64,000 nt of DNA from Labrenzia sp. R4_2. GTDB taxonomy: Bacteria > Pseudomonadota > Alphaproteobacteria > Rhizobiales > Stappiaceae. The stretch covers positions 992,001-1,056,000 of the forward strand of contig NZ_JAGHRJ010000002.1 in assembly GCF_017743865.1 (NCBI RefSeq), read 5' to 3'. A program made the position numbers and the translations under genes. Shown piece after piece: positions 1-8,614 of the stretch (the first letter of the stretch is position 1; the number at the start of each line of letters is the position of its first letter). The notes below the pieces were generated by a model, which saw only the letters and a program-made list of their open reading frames with translations, was not told the origin of the DNA and ran no database searches.

Positions 1-904
1 CCAATGCAGCGGCGCCACCGGGTTCGACAACCAGCTTGAGCTCGGAAAACGCAAACGCCACAGCGTCCAGAACTTGCTCGTCAGTGACCGTAAATCCTTC
101 CCCAGCAAATTGACGCAGGATCGAAAATCCGATCTCTCCGGGACTTTCAGAAAGAAGCGCATCACAGATCGAACCGGATTTGGCGGGATTGGACAGCAAT
201 GCCCCTGCCTCCAAAGACCGTTTGTAGTCATCGAAGAATTGCGGTTCGACGGTATGGAAGACCGTTTCCGGGGAAGTGTTTGCAAGCGCAAGCGCAATCC
301 CACTGGAAAGGCCTCCACCACCTGTGCAAGCCAGGACATCATCCAACCGCACACCAAGGTCTTTTGCTTGGACTGCGATCTCCAGGCCAACCGTCCCCTG
401 CCCGGCAATGACGGCAGGATCGTTGTAAGGGTGCACGAACGTCGCACCGGTGTCTGCGCAGATCTCGGCAGCGATCTTGTCGCGGTCTTGCGTGGCCCGG
501 TCATAAGTAATAACCGTCGCACCGTAGCCGCGCGTGCGTTCCAGCTTCACCTGAGGGGCATCGGCAGGCATGACGATCGTCGCCGGCATGCCAAAGATCT
601 TGGCACTGGACGCGATGCCTTGCGCGTGATTACCCGACGAGCAAGCGACGACACCCTTAGCCCGGACGTCCGGGTCCAATTGCCGCAAGCAATTGTAAGC
701 GCCACGAAACTTGAAAGAGCCGCTGCGTTGCAGGCATTCCGGCTTGATCAACACACGCCCGCCAACACGCTCATCCAGAGCGAGATTGGTCAAGAGTGGG
801 GTTTTGACCGCAACGCTTTCCAGGGCATCAGCTGCCCCCACTATATCGTCGAAAGTGACGGCTACGCTGCTGGAGGAAGGTCGTTCTGCTGTCGCGCCGG
901 TCAT
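1..904 (-). CDS. Threonine/serine dehydratase, PLP-dependent (3' end outside window)
   Basis: The reverse strand is open from an ATG at 904 to the window edge, about 301 codons. It shows the fold-type II PLP pattern: SFKFRGAYN with the Schiff-base lysine near residue 57, a phosphate-binding SSGNHAQG loop near residue 85, and VVEPGGAAAL at the edge, the usual C-terminal part of catabolic threonine or serine/threonine dehydratases. The family is about 320-330 residues long, so roughly 20-25 residues are missing. A GAGGTGG Shine-Dalgarno lies just before the ATG. The expected reaction is deamination of L-threonine to 2-oxobutyrate (or L-serine to pyruvate) in the cytosol. No ACT regulatory domain fits in the remaining length, so a catabolic or racemase/dehydratase role is more likely than isoleucine biosynthesis. 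Confidence 0.88.
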   Translation of the reverse strand, partial: MTGATAERPSSSSVAVTFDDIVGAADALESVAVKTPLLTNLALDERVGGRVLIKPECLQRSGSFKFRGAYNCLRQLDPDVRAKGVVACSSGNHAQGIASSAKIFGMPATIVMPADAPQVKLERTRGYGATVITYDRATQDRDKIAAEICADTGATFVHPYNDPAVIAGQGTVGLEIAVQAKDLGVRLDDVLACTGGGGLSSGIALALANTSPETVFHTVEPQFFDDYKRSLEAGALLSNPAKSGSICDALLSESPGEIGFSILRQFAGEGFTVTDEQVLDAVAFAFSELKLVVEPGGAAAL

Positions 905-1032
905 GGTGGCCACCTCATTCAGGATCTGAGGTGGACAGGAGTACCGGCTACCCCATGGCCTGACAACTGCAACATTGTGAGGGTTACAAAATCCCGCAGC
1001 GCCAATATCTTAAAGCATCAGAGGCTATAAGA

Positions 1033-2070
1033 TCACTCTGCCGCGTTGGCCTGTGCCACGCCGCCAACGGCGGCGATACAATTGTCCAGGAACTGCCGGC
1101 TGCTGGCTGCCCAAGTGTAATTGAGTGCAATGTTCCGGCAGTGATCACGCGGAATATCGAGAGCGGCTTCACATGCCTCCGCAAGGTTTTCGGACAAAAC
1201 ACCGGCGCCGGTATCGCCGATCACATCCAGCGGCCCCATGACCGGGTAGGCAGCAACCGGCACCCCGCACGCCAGCGCTTCCAGCATGACATTGCCAAAC
1301 GTGTCGGTGAGCGACGGGAAGACGAAAACATCAGCGCTGGCGTAATGACGCGCCAGGTCTTCACCGGTTTTCGCTCCCGTGAAGAGCGTGTCGGTGTATT
1401 CCTTCTGCAGCGTATCCAGCTGCGGCCCATCGCCAACAACGACCTTTGAACCGGACAGTTTCAGGTCCAAAAATGCCTTGATGTTCTTCTCAATCGCAAC
1501 GCGGCCTACATACATGAAGACCGGCCCAGGCAAATCCTGCGGCAGGACAGAACCCTCGTAGGGTTTGAAGAGATTTTCGTCGACCCCGCGCGACCAGCGC
1601 ATCAAGTTCCGGAAGCCGCGGTCTCTCAGGTCGTTCTCCAGCGAAGTCGTTGCCACCATGCAGCCGTTGCCGGCGTTGTGGAAGCGGCGCATCCAGGCAT
1701 AAGACCAGGACAACGGCACCGGCATCCGGGCAGAAACATACTCTGGAAACCGTGTGTGATAACTGGTGGTGAACGGCTGTCCGCGCTTTTTGGCGATCCC
1801 GGCCGCAAGCAGGCCAAGCGGCCCTTCGGTCGCAATATGCAGGTGTTCGCAGTCGAACTCATCCATCATCCGCCGCACAGTGCCCTTGTGCGTCAAAGAC
1901 AAACGGATTTCTGGATATGTCGGGCAAGGAAGTGTCTTGAAAGCCTGCGGGGTCAAAAACTCCATACGAACGCCCATGGCGCGGAGTTCGTCAGCTGTGC
2001 GTTCAAGCGAGCGCACGACGCCATTGATCTGCGGATGCCAGGCATCCGTGACAACAAGAATGGAACTCAT
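1033..2070 (-). CDS. agt: Glycosyltransferase family 1/4, probable diacylglycerol glycosyltransferase (Agt)
   Basis: This is a 345-residue GT-B glycosyltransferase. The N-terminal half begins SSILVVTDAWHPQINGVV. The C-terminal nucleotide-sugar site reads FPSLTDTFGNVMLEALACG, the E-x7-E-type motif. I chose the ATG at 2070 because it overlaps the stop of the upstream phosphoesterase (ATGA at 2067-2070), a sign of translational coupling; an in-frame upstream start at 2133 would lie inside that gene. In rhizobia and marine alphaproteobacteria a PlcP phospholipase C is followed by this type of glycosyltransferase, which places a sugar on the diacylglycerol released from phospholipids during phosphate starvation. 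That role is inferred from family and order. A general mannosyltransferase role is the alternative. Confidence 0.85.
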   Translation of the reverse strand: MSSILVVTDAWHPQINGVVRSLERTADELRAMGVRMEFLTPQAFKTLPCPTYPEIRLSLTHKGTVRRMMDEFDCEHLHIATEGPLGLLAAGIAKKRGQPFTTSYHTRFPEYVSARMPVPLSWSYAWMRRFHNAGNGCMVATTSLENDLRDRGFRNLMRWSRGVDENLFKPYEGSVLPQDLPGPVFMYVGRVAIEKNIKAFLDLKLSGSKVVVGDGPQLDTLQKEYTDTLFTGAKTGEDLARHYASADVFVFPSLTDTFGNVMLEALACGVPVAAYPVMGPLDVIGDTGAGVLSENLAEACEAALDIPRDHCRNIALNYTWAASSRQFLDNCIAAVGGVAQANAAE

Positions 2071-2870
2071 GCGGCGACCGGAGCTTCCTGTGGCTTCGCC
2101 GTTTGGGCTCCGGTTTGGGCCTGTTCTACCCATCTGATCACCTCAAAGGTTCCATCATGGTGTTCGGCAACCGCTGTGCAGCTTTCAACCCAATCGCCAG
2201 TGTTGATGTAGTGAATGCCGTTGACGTCACGGCTTGCTGCATGGTGGATGTGACCGCAGATGACACCGTCGACGCCCTGACGACGCGCTTCGTCGGAAAG
2301 AGCCTCCTCGAAGCGCCCGATGAAACTGACTGCATTTTTGACTTTCAGCTTCGCCCAAGCCGACAAAGACCAGTAGGTCAGGCCAAGCCGGCGGCGCACG
2401 GCGTTCAGCACGGTGTTGACACCAAGCGCTGTGACGTAAGCCTTGTCCCCAAAGAACGCGAGCCACTTGGCATGGCGGATCACCACATCGAACTGATCTC
2501 CATGGATCACCAGATACCGCCGATTGTCTGCGGTTTCATGGATGATGCTGTCGGTGACTTCCACACCGCCGAAGTGCGTGCCTAGGAAGCTGCGTAGAAA
2601 CTCGTCGTGGTTTCCAGGAATATAGACAACTCGAGAGCCCTTGCGGCCTTTGCGCAGGATCTTCTGAACCACATCGTTGTGGAGCTGCGGCCAATACCAG
2701 GACCGCTTCAACCGCCAGCCATCTGCAATGTCGCCGACGAGATAAATTGTCTCGGCGTCATTGTCCTTCAGGAAGTCAAGCAGAAGCTCTGCCTGGCACC
2801 CGCGAGTGCCAAGATGTACATCTGAAATAAACAAGGCCCTGTAATGCCGCGATGTCTCCGAAGTGGACAT
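2067..2870 (-). CDS. plcP: PlcP-type metallophosphoesterase (phospholipase C; UDP-diacylglucosamine diphosphatase family)
   Basis: The 267-residue calcineurin-like phosphoesterase has the metal-binding motifs in order: FISDVHLG near residue 14, YLVGDIADGWR near 44, IPGNHDEFLR near 83, VIHGDQFD near 122 and ICGHIHH near 205. Family members are often annotated as LpxH-like UDP-2,3-diacylglucosamine diphosphatases. The alphaproteobacterial branch next to a glycosyltransferase includes PlcP, a cytoplasmic phospholipase C that turns zwitterionic phospholipids into diacylglycerol under phosphate limitation. The downstream agt overlaps by 4 bp, and a Pho-box-like sequence lies 45-62 bp upstream. Together these favour PlcP over a lipid A role, but an LpxH function cannot be excluded from sequence alone. 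Confidence 0.85.
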   Translation of the reverse strand: MSTSETSRHYRALFISDVHLGTRGCQAELLLDFLKDNDAETIYLVGDIADGWRLKRSWYWPQLHNDVVQKILRKGRKGSRVVYIPGNHDEFLRSFLGTHFGGVEVTDSIIHETADNRRYLVIHGDQFDVVIRHAKWLAFFGDKAYVTALGVNTVLNAVRRRLGLTYWSLSAWAKLKVKNAVSFIGRFEEALSDEARRQGVDGVICGHIHHAASRDVNGIHYINTGDWVESCTAVAEHHDGTFEVIRWVEQAQTGAQTAKPQEAPVAA

Positions 2871-2914
2871 TGCACGTCTCCTAGATCCATTGGACCGCTA
2901 TAGACGCGATTCAA

Positions 2915-2932
2915 GTTTCACTATTATGACAG
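2915..2932 (-). promoter_or_regulatory. Candidate Pho box upstream of plcP-agt
   Basis: On the minus strand the sequence reads CTGTCAT-AATA-GTGAAAC. The first half matches the PhoB half-site CTGTCAT exactly. The second keeps four of seven positions at the correct 11-bp spacing. It lies 45 bp before the plcP start, where a PhoB-activated promoter would be expected. One half is weak, so this is a candidate only. Confidence 0.5.
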
Positions 2933-3131
2933 ACGGGGTTTGAGGCGGCCTGACGTTGCGTTTTCCTAAAGTCATTGGAGGATCTCTCCCTTAGCCGCGC
3001 CAATATATACGCTTCAGCGCGCTCACTCAGGGCCTCACAATCACGCAGGTTCATCGCTTAAGGGATAGCCGCAGCGGGTTTCCTTTCATATGGTCTCGCA
3101 AACCTCACCTTCGAAATTTGGGAGATCGATC

Positions 3132-3911
3132 ATGGATTTGGGATTGCGCGGCAAGTCGGCAATCGTGTGCGCATCAAGCCGCGGACTTGGAAGAGGTTGC
3201 GCAGAAGCGCTTGCAGAGGCCGGATGTAACCTGGTGATCAACGGGCGCGATAAAGATGCCCTGGAAGCAACCCGCGCGTATCTGACGGACACCTTTCAGG
3301 TCAAGGTCAGTGTCATCGCTGCAGACGTTTCAACACCGGAAGGACAAACCGCTCTCCTGACGGCCTGCCCGGAGCCCGACATACTGGTCAACAACAATGG
3401 CGGCCCGCCTCGCAAGGACTATACAGAACTCAATCGCTCTGCCTTGCTTGAAGGTGCCATCCAGAACTTCGTGACCCCGATTGAATTGATCCAGGCGGTC
3501 ACCCCCGGAATGAAGGCCCGTGGGTTTGGCAGGATCGTCAACATCACGTCCTTGTCCGTGAAGATGCCGATTGAAGGCCTGGATCTTTCCAGCGGCGCCC
3601 GTGCCGGTCTGACAGCATTCCTGGCAGGTGTTTGCCGCCAGCTGGCTCCGCATGGTGTCACGGTCAACAATCTGCTACCGGGCAAAATGGATACGGACCG
3701 GCTGAGGGGTGGGTTTGAACGCTCCGCACAACACTCCGGTCAGACTGTGGACGCCATTCGCGCAAGCCAAGCTGTGGAAATACCCGCACGCCGTTTCGGA
3801 ACAGCCGAGGAGTTCGGCCAGACCTGTGCCTTTTTGTGCTCCACACACGCCGGCTACATCACCGGGCAGAACATTCTCATGGACGGCGGCCTTTACCCGG
3901 CAGCATTTTGA
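3132..3911 (+). CDS. SDR family oxidoreductase with degenerate YxxxK motif
   Basis: A 259-residue short-chain dehydrogenase/reductase. The start is the ATG at 3132, preceded by GGGAG, rather than the upstream in-frame ATG at 3090. The N-terminal nucleotide-binding stretch is CASSRGLGRGCAEALAEAG, followed by VNNNGGPP and the serine motif NITSLS. At the catalytic position the sequence is LDLSSGARAGL, so the usual Tyr and Lys of YxxxK appear as Ser and Arg. The C-terminus GQNILMDGGLYPAAF is typical of FabG-like members. Automatic annotation would call it a 3-oxoacyl-ACP reductase. The missing catalytic pair makes that unsafe, and the substrate is unknown. It is transcribed divergently from plcP. 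Confidence 0.85.
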   Translation: MDLGLRGKSAIVCASSRGLGRGCAEALAEAGCNLVINGRDKDALEATRAYLTDTFQVKVSVIAADVSTPEGQTALLTACPEPDILVNNNGGPPRKDYTELNRSALLEGAIQNFVTPIELIQAVTPGMKARGFGRIVNITSLSVKMPIEGLDLSSGARAGLTAFLAGVCRQLAPHGVTVNNLLPGKMDTDRLRGGFERSAQHSGQTVDAIRASQAVEIPARRFGTAEEFGQTCAFLCSTHAGYITGQNILMDGGLYPAAF

Positions 3912-3912
3912 C

Positions 3913-3942
3913 AAAAAAGCCGGCCCGCGATCGCGGGCCGGC
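3913..3942 (-). terminator. Rho-independent terminator of fadL
   Basis: A perfect 24-bp GC-rich palindrome (3919-3942, GCCGGCCCGCGA and its complement) is followed on the minus strand by six T residues (3918-3913). It lies 30 bp after the fadL stop and 2 bp beyond the convergent SDR stop, so it probably insulates both. Confidence 0.88.
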
Positions 3943-3971
3943 AGAATTTTCAAAACCAGTCTGGCAGCTGA

Positions 3972-5285
3972 TCAGAACTTGATGCGAACCGAAGCTGTCA
4001 GGATGTCGACGGATGAGTCGACCGAACCGGTCAGAGATCCTTTCGATGCACTGTAGTCCTGGTGACCCGGGACAAGGTTCAGATCGGTGTCTGTGCCAAA
4101 GATATGCGTATAGCCGAGATCAAACGAGAAGTGCTCGTTGAAGACGTAGGATGCACCTGCACTCAGCCAGATACGGTCGTTGTCCGGAAGGCGCGCAGAC
4201 CGGATTTGATCATCGATCGGTGACCACTCATACGCTGCACCGGCGCGGAAGGTTAGCTTGTCATTGAAGTCGTACTCACCACCGAGCGCGACGAAGTAGC
4301 CGTCATTGTAGTTGAACGGCAGTGTGGTCACGGTGGCGCCGGTCGCATCAGCCGTGATCTGCGGCTCTTTCAAGCGGCTCCAGTTTGTCCACTCGAAAGT
4401 ACCGAGGACACGAATGTTGTCTGTGACGCTCTGCTTCGCAGAAAGTGTGACCATGTCCGGCGTTGCAAGTACGGTTTTCACGTTCGTGACGGCCGTCGTG
4501 AACGGGTTCGCCGGGTTCGGAGCAGCGATCGTGCCATCAATGTCGGTGAAAATCGCCGAGCGGTAACCGATACCGATTTCCGTCGTCGCGGTCGGTTTGA
4601 TGGTGACACCGGCAGTCAAACCAACACCGACACCGTCACCATCGAGCTGCTGACCCGGGAACAGGGTAGCGCCAGGAATGGTCGGAGAGAAAGACGCGTT
4701 TGTCAGGCGGACATCCGCATACTGGATCTGCGGACCGATTGCGACGGAGAACATCTCATTGATCTTGTAGCCGACAACCGGGTTCAGGTTGATCGAGAAG
4801 ATCTTTGAAGAGCGGTTATAGCCTGCACCGGTCCAGTTGCTGTCGTCCGGCTTTGTGGAAAGACCGAACGGCCCGTTGATCCCAACGCCAAGGTAGATTT
4901 TGTCGTTGAAGTTGTAAGACGTGTAGGACGCCGGGATCCAGGCGTCATGGCCGATATCACCGGTGTCAAAAGACGTCGTGATCAGACCGGTCGGCGTGGT
5001 CAGTGAATTCGGAACGGTGTTCGAACCGGTAATATCGGACTTTGGAATGATGAAGGCGTTGTGAGCCTCAAATACGATCTTGCCGTCCATCGATGTGATC
5101 GTGGCCGGGTTCCAGAACATGGACGAAATCGACGAACTGGATGTACCGTTACCGGCGAAGGACGTTCCTTGGTAGTATGCACTCTGCTCGCGCAGGGCGA
5201 AACCGCCCGCAGAGGCTGCACTTGCGACGATCGAGGCAGCAATGGCTGTCGACGTCATAAGTACGATTTTCTTGGTTGCCCGCAT
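3972..5285 (-). CDS. fadL: OmpP1/FadL/TodX family outer membrane transporter
   Basis: A 437-residue outer membrane beta-barrel. The signal peptide begins MRATKKIVLMTSTAIAAS, with cleavage expected after SASA/ASA just before GGFALREQSAYYQG, the conserved FadL plug start. The FWNPAT motif near residue 63 is the NPA sequence of the hatch domain. The protein ends in alternating beta strands with a final aromatic, VRIKF. I chose the ATG at 5285 because the signal peptide begins there and a GGGAG sequence precedes it. The role is import of long-chain fatty acids or other hydrophobic compounds across the outer membrane. A FadD-type ligase at 24.3-25.9 kb could supply the next step, though it is not adjacent. 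Confidence 0.93.
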   Translation of the reverse strand: MRATKKIVLMTSTAIAASIVASAASAGGFALREQSAYYQGTSFAGNGTSSSSISSMFWNPATITSMDGKIVFEAHNAFIIPKSDITGSNTVPNSLTTPTGLITTSFDTGDIGHDAWIPASYTSYNFNDKIYLGVGINGPFGLSTKPDDSNWTGAGYNRSSKIFSINLNPVVGYKINEMFSVAIGPQIQYADVRLTNASFSPTIPGATLFPGQQLDGDGVGVGLTAGVTIKPTATTEIGIGYRSAIFTDIDGTIAAPNPANPFTTAVTNVKTVLATPDMVTLSAKQSVTDNIRVLGTFEWTNWSRLKEPQITADATGATVTTLPFNYNDGYFVALGGEYDFNDKLTFRAGAAYEWSPIDDQIRSARLPDNDRIWLSAGASYVFNEHFSFDLGYTHIFGTDTDLNLVPGHQDYSASKGSLTGSVDSSVDILTASVRIKF

Positions 5286-5888
5286 TTTTACGTTTCTCCC
5301 AATCCTCCTCCCCCCCGGGAGGAATATGACACTGACTACAGGGTCTAAAAGAAACGGTCGCCTTTCAACCACGAAATGCGATCTCTAATTGCAGCGCACA
5401 CGGTTGCTGCGTTGCAATATACGGGTTTTCACGAAGGCCCGGCGCACGCACCAAGTGCTCGTAGCCGGATAAACATATCATCAGACACTGCTTTTGGAGG
5501 ATGACCGCGACCAACCATACAAATGCACACTTTTTAGGCACATTACCAACGCGTCACACTTAACTTTCTTTCTTTGCTGCGCGTTGCTTTCTTGTCACAC
5601 ATAACCTTAGGGAATACCGGCATTTTGCGCGAACCTGGAGTGTTTTTTGGTGACTGAATCGCTTCATTGGCAAACCCAAAAATCCCAAATCAGCAGTATA
5701 CACCGCCCACGATATGGCCAACCGAGTGAGATGAAAAAGTCATTCCAATGTCAGAAATGCGGATGTATTTATGATTCAAATACCCGCATTTCTGACACGA
5801 TACACATGGAGTTTCGAACTCTACGAGCCGAAACTGCTAACAATACAGGTCGAGCCGCACCTACGATTTCACTCGCTATAGTTGCAAA
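5286..5888. other. 603-bp intergenic region with a long hairpin
   Basis: This gap lies between the fadL start and the TRAP receptor stop. The part nearest fadL is AT-rich with repeated TCACAC and TTTCTTTC elements and probably holds the fadL promoter. No convincing gene is present. A strong inverted repeat at 5750-5796 is listed separately. Confidence 0.6.
5750..5796. repeat. Long imperfect inverted repeat
   Basis: The left arm begins GTCAGAAATGCGG and continues to TATTT. The right arm is its complement with a two-base indel, around the loop ATGATTC. Each arm is about 19-21 bp. No T-run follows on either strand, so it is not a standard terminator. Its role is unknown. Confidence 0.75.
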
Positions 5889-6998
5889 TCAGCCAAGTCC
5901 ATCACGCGCGCTCAGAAACCGCCGCATGGCAACATCGCTCCAAGGCGAAAGACGCTTCAAAGCGGTCTGGTGGCTTTGATAAATACGGTTACTCATCGGA
6001 TCCTGACGGGACGTGTCCAGCAGCACTACTCCAGTCGTTACGCGCAAGGCGTCAAGAATGCCCTCCGGATAGGAAAGGACCTCAACGCCATCTTCTTGCT
6101 GGAGCAACTGCAGGCTTCCGGCATTTTCCCAATCGCTCTCGGCAAGCGCCCGTCCATTCTCAGCGCGGCACGCCTCCAATACAATCGCCTGGAATTCCGT
6201 AGGCAAAGCATCAAAAGCTGCCTGATTGAACAGTGCCTCGCCTGTCCCGTTCGGTTCGTGGAAACCAGGTGAATAATAGTATTTCGCGGCCTTCTGGAAC
6301 CCCATGGCCCGATCCGACCAGGGACCGAGAAATTCAGTCGCATCCAGAACACCGGTTTGGAGTGCCTGAAACAACTCGCCAGGCGGCAAACCAACCGGAG
6401 CGGCCCCAAGCCTGCGCATCACTTCTCCACCCAGCCCCGGCATCCGGATCTTGAGGCCGCGCAGATCATCAAGGCTTTGGAGCGGCTTCTTGTACCAGCC
6501 GCCCATCTGCACACCGGTGTTACCCGCCATCACCGGTTTGATGCCGAAGGGCGCGTATAGCTCATCCCAAAGCGCCTGCCCGCCGCCTTGCTCAATCCAG
6601 CTAATGTGTTCATGCGGGAGCAGACCGAAGGGGACCGCTGTGAAATAGACGGAGGCCGGGATCTTGCCTTGCCAGAAGAACGAGGCTGTATGCGCCATTT
6701 CCGCAGTACCATTTGAGACGGCATCAAACACACCGAGCGCCGGCACCAGTTCGCCGGCAGCAAACAAACGGATCTTGAACGCACCACCTGAGAGCAAGGC
6801 AACCTGATCAGCGATCCGCTGCGCCGTGACACCCGGACCTGGCAGGTTTTTCGGCCAGGATGTCACCAGCTTCCATTCGGTGACCGCACCTTGTGCCATC
6901 ACCGCTGGCGCTGAGAGAACAGATGCGCTTCCAACGGCACTGCCCACAAGCATGTCCCGGCGGCTGAGGTTTTTTCTGTTTTTCAATGCATCACTCAT
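5889..6998 (-). CDS. TRAP transporter solute receptor, DctP/TakP-like, Tat-exported
   Basis: A 369-residue periplasmic binding protein. The N-terminus carries a twin-arginine signal, NLSRRDMLVGSAVGSASV, with cleavage near AVMA-QGAV. The mature part reads WKLVTSWPKNLPGPG and later GLKIRMPGLGGEVMRRLGA and DATEFLGPWSD, the arginine and ligand loop of the TakP (2-oxoacid) branch of DctP receptors. The ATG at 6998 overlaps the thiD stop (ATGA at 6995-6998) and is preceded by GGGAGGG. It is the last gene of a TPP-riboswitch operon, and no TRAP membrane subunits are nearby. The ligand may be thiamine-related, or the gene may have been captured by the operon; TakP homology alone would suggest a 2-oxoacid. 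Confidence 0.9.
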   Translation of the reverse strand: MSDALKNRKNLSRRDMLVGSAVGSASVLSAPAVMAQGAVTEWKLVTSWPKNLPGPGVTAQRIADQVALLSGGAFKIRLFAAGELVPALGVFDAVSNGTAEMAHTASFFWQGKIPASVYFTAVPFGLLPHEHISWIEQGGGQALWDELYAPFGIKPVMAGNTGVQMGGWYKKPLQSLDDLRGLKIRMPGLGGEVMRRLGAAPVGLPPGELFQALQTGVLDATEFLGPWSDRAMGFQKAAKYYYSPGFHEPNGTGEALFNQAAFDALPTEFQAIVLEACRAENGRALAESDWENAGSLQLLQQEDGVEVLSYPEGILDALRVTTGVVLLDTSRQDPMSNRIYQSHQTALKRLSPWSDVAMRRFLSARDGLG

Positions 6999-7807
6999 TG
7001 TGCGCCCTCCCAAAAAGCGTGGAAGTGATGGACCGGCCCGTGGCCCTGCCCAATCTTGAGTTCATCCGCATGGCAGATTGCTTCGTGGATATAGGCTTTT
7101 GCACTGGACACAGCGTCGCCCAGCGCGTTGCCCTTGGCCAGTCCAGCAGCAATTGCAGAAGACAAAGTGCAACCGGTGCCGTGGGTGTTATCTGTCGCGA
7201 CGCGGTCCTCGCGCAGCCAAAGGCTTTCACCGTCTTCAGTTATCAAAAGGTCAGCGCTTTCCGCACTGTCGCCGTGTCCACCCTTCAACAAAACAGCCTT
7301 TGCCCCTAGGTCGATCAGCTGTTTGGCCTGGCGCTGCATATCGATTTCGCTATGGGCAACATCGCACTCCAGCATGCGGGCTGCTTCATGAAGGTTGGGC
7401 GTGATGATGTCGGCCAAGGGCACCAGATTGGATATCAGGGTTACGACCGCACTTTCCGCCAAAAGCGGATCTCCGGATGCGGCCACCATCACGGGATCCA
7501 GAACAACGGGCCCAGTCTTGTGGCGCTTCAAACCGTCTGCGACTTCCTCAATAATCGGCACCTGCGAGAGCATGCCAATCTTGGTAGCAGTCACTGCGAG
7601 GTCGGAATAGACAGCGTCGATTTGCGCGCGTACGAACTCGACCGGCACATCATGGATTGCCGTAACACCAAGGGTGTTTTGTGCCGTAAGCGCAGTCAGG
7701 ACGCTGGCCCCGTAGACACCATTTGCCGAAAAAGATTTCAAATCCGCCTGAATGCCGGCCCCACCGCCGGAATCCGAGCCTGCTATTGTTACCGCGATTG
7801 CGGTCAT
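6995..7807 (-). CDS. thiD: Hydroxymethylpyrimidine/phosphomethylpyrimidine kinase
   Basis: A 270-residue ribokinase-fold kinase that phosphorylates HMP and HMP-phosphate for thiamine biosynthesis or salvage in the cytosol. Family signatures are visible: VTIAGSDSGGGAGIQADLK at the N-terminus, LDPVMVAASGDPLL near residue 105, and DNTHGTGCTLSSAIAAGLA near residue 210, with the GTGC anion-hole and catalytic region. Length matches the family. It lies 33 bp after thiM, and its stop overlaps the start of the TRAP receptor, so the three are probably one transcript under the TPP riboswitch. Confidence 0.96.
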   Translation of the reverse strand: MTAIAVTIAGSDSGGGAGIQADLKSFSANGVYGASVLTALTAQNTLGVTAIHDVPVEFVRAQIDAVYSDLAVTATKIGMLSQVPIIEEVADGLKRHKTGPVVLDPVMVAASGDPLLAESAVVTLISNLVPLADIITPNLHEAARMLECDVAHSEIDMQRQAKQLIDLGAKAVLLKGGHGDSAESADLLITEDGESLWLREDRVATDNTHGTGCTLSSAIAAGLAKGNALGDAVSSAKAYIHEAICHADELKIGQGHGPVHHFHAFWEGAQ

Positions 7808-7840
7808 GGTGCCCTCCGCACAATACTGTAGGAATGGATG

Positions 7841-8614
7841 TCAGCCGGTTTGAAGACGGCTTTCGATATCGCGGGCCGTTAGGCTGTACAGCGTATCGAG
7901 AAGCTCTGGTACCAGACTGCCAGGTCCCCCGCTCCGGGAAGCGGCGATTTCGCCCGCAATATTGAAGACGGACAGGCCAGATGCCGCGGCAAGCGCTGTA
8001 TCTGGCTCAACGCTCGCAAACGCTGCGAGGACCGCGCCCCCCGCACAGCCGGTGGCGGTCACTCGGGCCAAAAGAGGATGACCATTGCGCAGCCGGTAGT
8101 CTTCGCCCCGGCTCTCGATCTGATCCTCTTCACCGGTCACGGCAAAGACCGTTCCCTCCGAAATCAAGGCGTCAACCTCGGCCCGCGCATCAAAGAGCGC
8201 GGTCATCTCGGCTTCATTCGCCCGGACAAGAGACGGAAGCGTTTGCAAAAGCTCTTTGGCATAGGCACAGCGCTGCGGTGACCGATCCCCGAACACCGGA
8301 TCAATGGTGATTGGCCGCCCAGCTTCCTTGGCCGCATCAATCGCAACCGGGATCGCCAAACGGCGGCTGTTGTCCAGTGTTCCGAGGTTGATCAGAAGAG
8401 CATCGGCAGATGCTGCAAAGCTCTGAACTTCCTCCGGTGCGATCGTCATGGATGGCACAGCGCCGAGCGCCAACAGGACATTAGCCGTAAAGCCCTGCGC
8501 GACCGTGTTGGTGATGGCATGAACACGGGGTCTTTTTGCCCGCACCCGCTCCAGCAAGGAAAAGACCGCATCCGCCGACAGCGCCTGCGTGCTCGCGGCA
8601 ATCGACAAACTCAT
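7841..8614 (-). CDS. thiM: Hydroxyethylthiazole kinase
   Basis: A 257-residue kinase that salvages 4-methyl-5-(2-hydroxyethyl)thiazole for thiamine synthesis. Recognisable parts are VHAITNTVAQGFTANVLLALGA (first 20 residues of the substrate-binding region), INLGTLD, ITIDPVFGDRSPQR, and the C-terminal ATGCAGGAVLAAFA, equivalent to the GTGC motif. I start it at the ATG at 8614, with AAGGGG upstream, rather than the in-frame GTG at 8653. The ATG overlaps the stop of a 26-codon leader ORF (ATGA at 8611-8614) and the resulting length matches known ThiM proteins. Expression should depend on the upstream TPP riboswitch. Confidence 0.94.
   Translation of the reverse strand: MSLSIAASTQALSADAVFSLLERVRAKRPRVHAITNTVAQGFTANVLLALGAVPSMTIAPEEVQSFAASADALLINLGTLDNSRRLAIPVAIDAAKEAGRPITIDPVFGDRSPQRCAYAKELLQTLPSLVRANEAEMTALFDARAEVDALISEGTVFAVTGEEDQIESRGEDYRLRNGHPLLARVTATGCAGGAVLAAFASVEPDTALAAASGLSVFNIAGEIAASRSGGPGSLVPELLDTLYSLTARDIESRLQTG

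Noticed and set aside
74..1030. A 318-codon open frame on the plus strand
   Set aside because: It mirrors the threonine dehydratase on the minus strand, has arginine-rich low-quality composition and no ribosome site.
5647..5979. A 110-codon plus-strand frame with a CQKCGCIYD motif, possibly a zinc ribbon
   Set aside because: It is encoded across the long hairpin, overlaps the TRAP receptor end and loses any pattern after 40 residues.
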